A stretch of DNA of 5,461 bases from Conexibacter sp. (GTDB taxonomy: Bacteria; Actinomycetota; Thermoleophilia; Solirubrobacterales; Solirubrobacteraceae). Position 1 is the stretch's first letter. Each line of letters begins with the position of its first letter. Of the stretch, positions 5,024 to 5,461 are shown piece after piece. The stretch spans positions 1-5,461 of the forward strand of contig JAOPZG010000235.1 of NCBI GenBank assembly GCA_025964215.1. The letters are read 5' to 3'. The notes under the pieces were generated by a model that was not told the DNA's origin, ran no database searches, and saw nothing but the letters and a program-made list of their open reading frames with translations. Both the position numbers and the translations under genes were made by a program.

Positions 5024-5461
5024 ATGACGAAGGACACCTTGGAGGCCGACGCGTTGCCCGACGCGACGATCGGCGTGGCGGCGCATCTGGAGTCCGAGCT
5101 CGAGGAGGCGCTGGGCGAGCACCGCCTCTCGCGCGCCAGCTACCTCGTGCTCGCCGCCCTGCGGGACGCCGAGGGCCACACGCTCAACCAGCGCGCGCTC
5201 GTCGCGAAGGTGCGGCGGACGTCGGGGACGATGAGCGTCCGGCTCGGCCGGCTCGAGCACGCGGGCGTCATCGACCGCGAGCGCGATCCCGAGAACCGCC
5301 GCACGGTCACCGTGACGCTGACCGAGCGCGGGCTCGCGCTGATCGACGCCGCGCGCCCGAGCTACCACGAGCGCGCCGAGCGGCTCGTCGGGGCGCTGGC
5401 ACCGGACGTCCGCGCCGCGCTCGCCGAGCACGTGCCCGCGTGGCTGGCGTTCTTCGAGCCC
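5024..5461 (+). CDS. MarR-family transcriptional regulator (3' end cut by window)
   Basis: ATG 5024 opens a frame of 146 codons with no stop before the window ends. It has a strong ribosome binding site, GAGGAG at 5011-5016, spaced 7 nt. The layout is that of a MarR winged-helix dimeric regulator. An N-terminal dimerisation helix (~14-33) precedes SRASYLVLAAL (36-46). The helix-turn-helix spans ~53-81, with recognition helix RRTSGTMSVRLGRLEHAG (64-81). The wing IDRERDPENRRTVTVTLTE (83-101) carries the RDPxNRR signature, and C-terminal helices start at ~102. MarR proteins are usually about 140-170 residues, so probably only a few residues are missing. A dyad just upstream suggests autorepression and control of the divergent DUF899 gene. 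The effector is unknown; the protein has no cysteine in the visible part, so a Cys-based oxidation sensor of OhrR type is unlikely. Confidence 0.9.
   Translation, partial: MTKDTLEADALPDATIGVAAHLESELEEALGEHRLSRASYLVLAALRDAEGHTLNQRALVAKVRRTSGTMSVRLGRLEHAGVIDRERDPENRRTVTVTLTERGLALIDAARPSYHERAERLVGALAPDVRAALAEHVPAWLAFFEP

Overview
The window is very GC-rich throughout, with strong G/C preference at third codon positions. Its gene content is typical of a high-GC actinomycete: a secreted Ig-like repeat protein, a secreted cupredoxin, a DHA2-type drug permease remnant, a DUF899 protein and a MarR regulator. The style of the secreted proteins, with a basic beta-rich C-terminal domain and Ala/Gly-rich Ig-like repeats containing an LDDG motif, makes me lean towards Thermoleophilia (Solirubrobacter/Conexibacter-like). 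That placement is an inference from familiarity, not a search result.

Layout, left to right. (1) Bases 2-1636, + strand: the 3' part of a large secreted or surface protein with about four Ig-like repeats and a basic C-terminal domain; its start lies outside the window. (2) Only 21 bp later, at 1658-2833, comes a secreted protein with two type-I copper (cupredoxin) domains joined by a Pro/Thr linker and a basic middle domain. Its start codon sits inside a perfect 9-bp inverted repeat in an AT-rich island, and the upstream arm looks like a DtxR/IdeR/MntR-family metal-regulator box. (3) A 10-bp perfect hairpin directly after the cupredoxin stop places the Shine-Dalgarno of the next reading frame in its loop and that frame's ATG in its stem. 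(4) Bases 2861-3382 hold a drastically shortened DHA2/EmrB-like MFS permease. Recognisable family blocks are joined by what look like three separate in-frame deletions. (5) Its stop overlaps by 4 bp (GTGA) the start of an apparently intact class II aldolase/adducin-family gene (3379-4032) with all zinc-site residues. (6) A 188-bp convergent intergenic gap (4033-4220) shows no confident feature. (7) A DUF899 thioredoxin-like protein lies on the - strand (4931 down to 4221). It is divergent from (8) a MarR-family regulator (5024 to the window end, 3' end cut off).

How the parts may work together. The two secreted proteins and the metal-box-like palindrome suggest an envelope metal or redox function, possibly controlled by metal status. 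The permease remnant and aldolase look like the remains of a translationally coupled pair in which only the aldolase is still a full enzyme. The DUF899 and marR genes form a classic divergent regulator-target pair. They share a 92-bp intergenic region with a strong 20-bp dyad next to a plausible -10 element, which predicts autoregulation and control of the DUF899 gene. No RNA genes, CRISPR arrays, insertion sequences or origins were seen.
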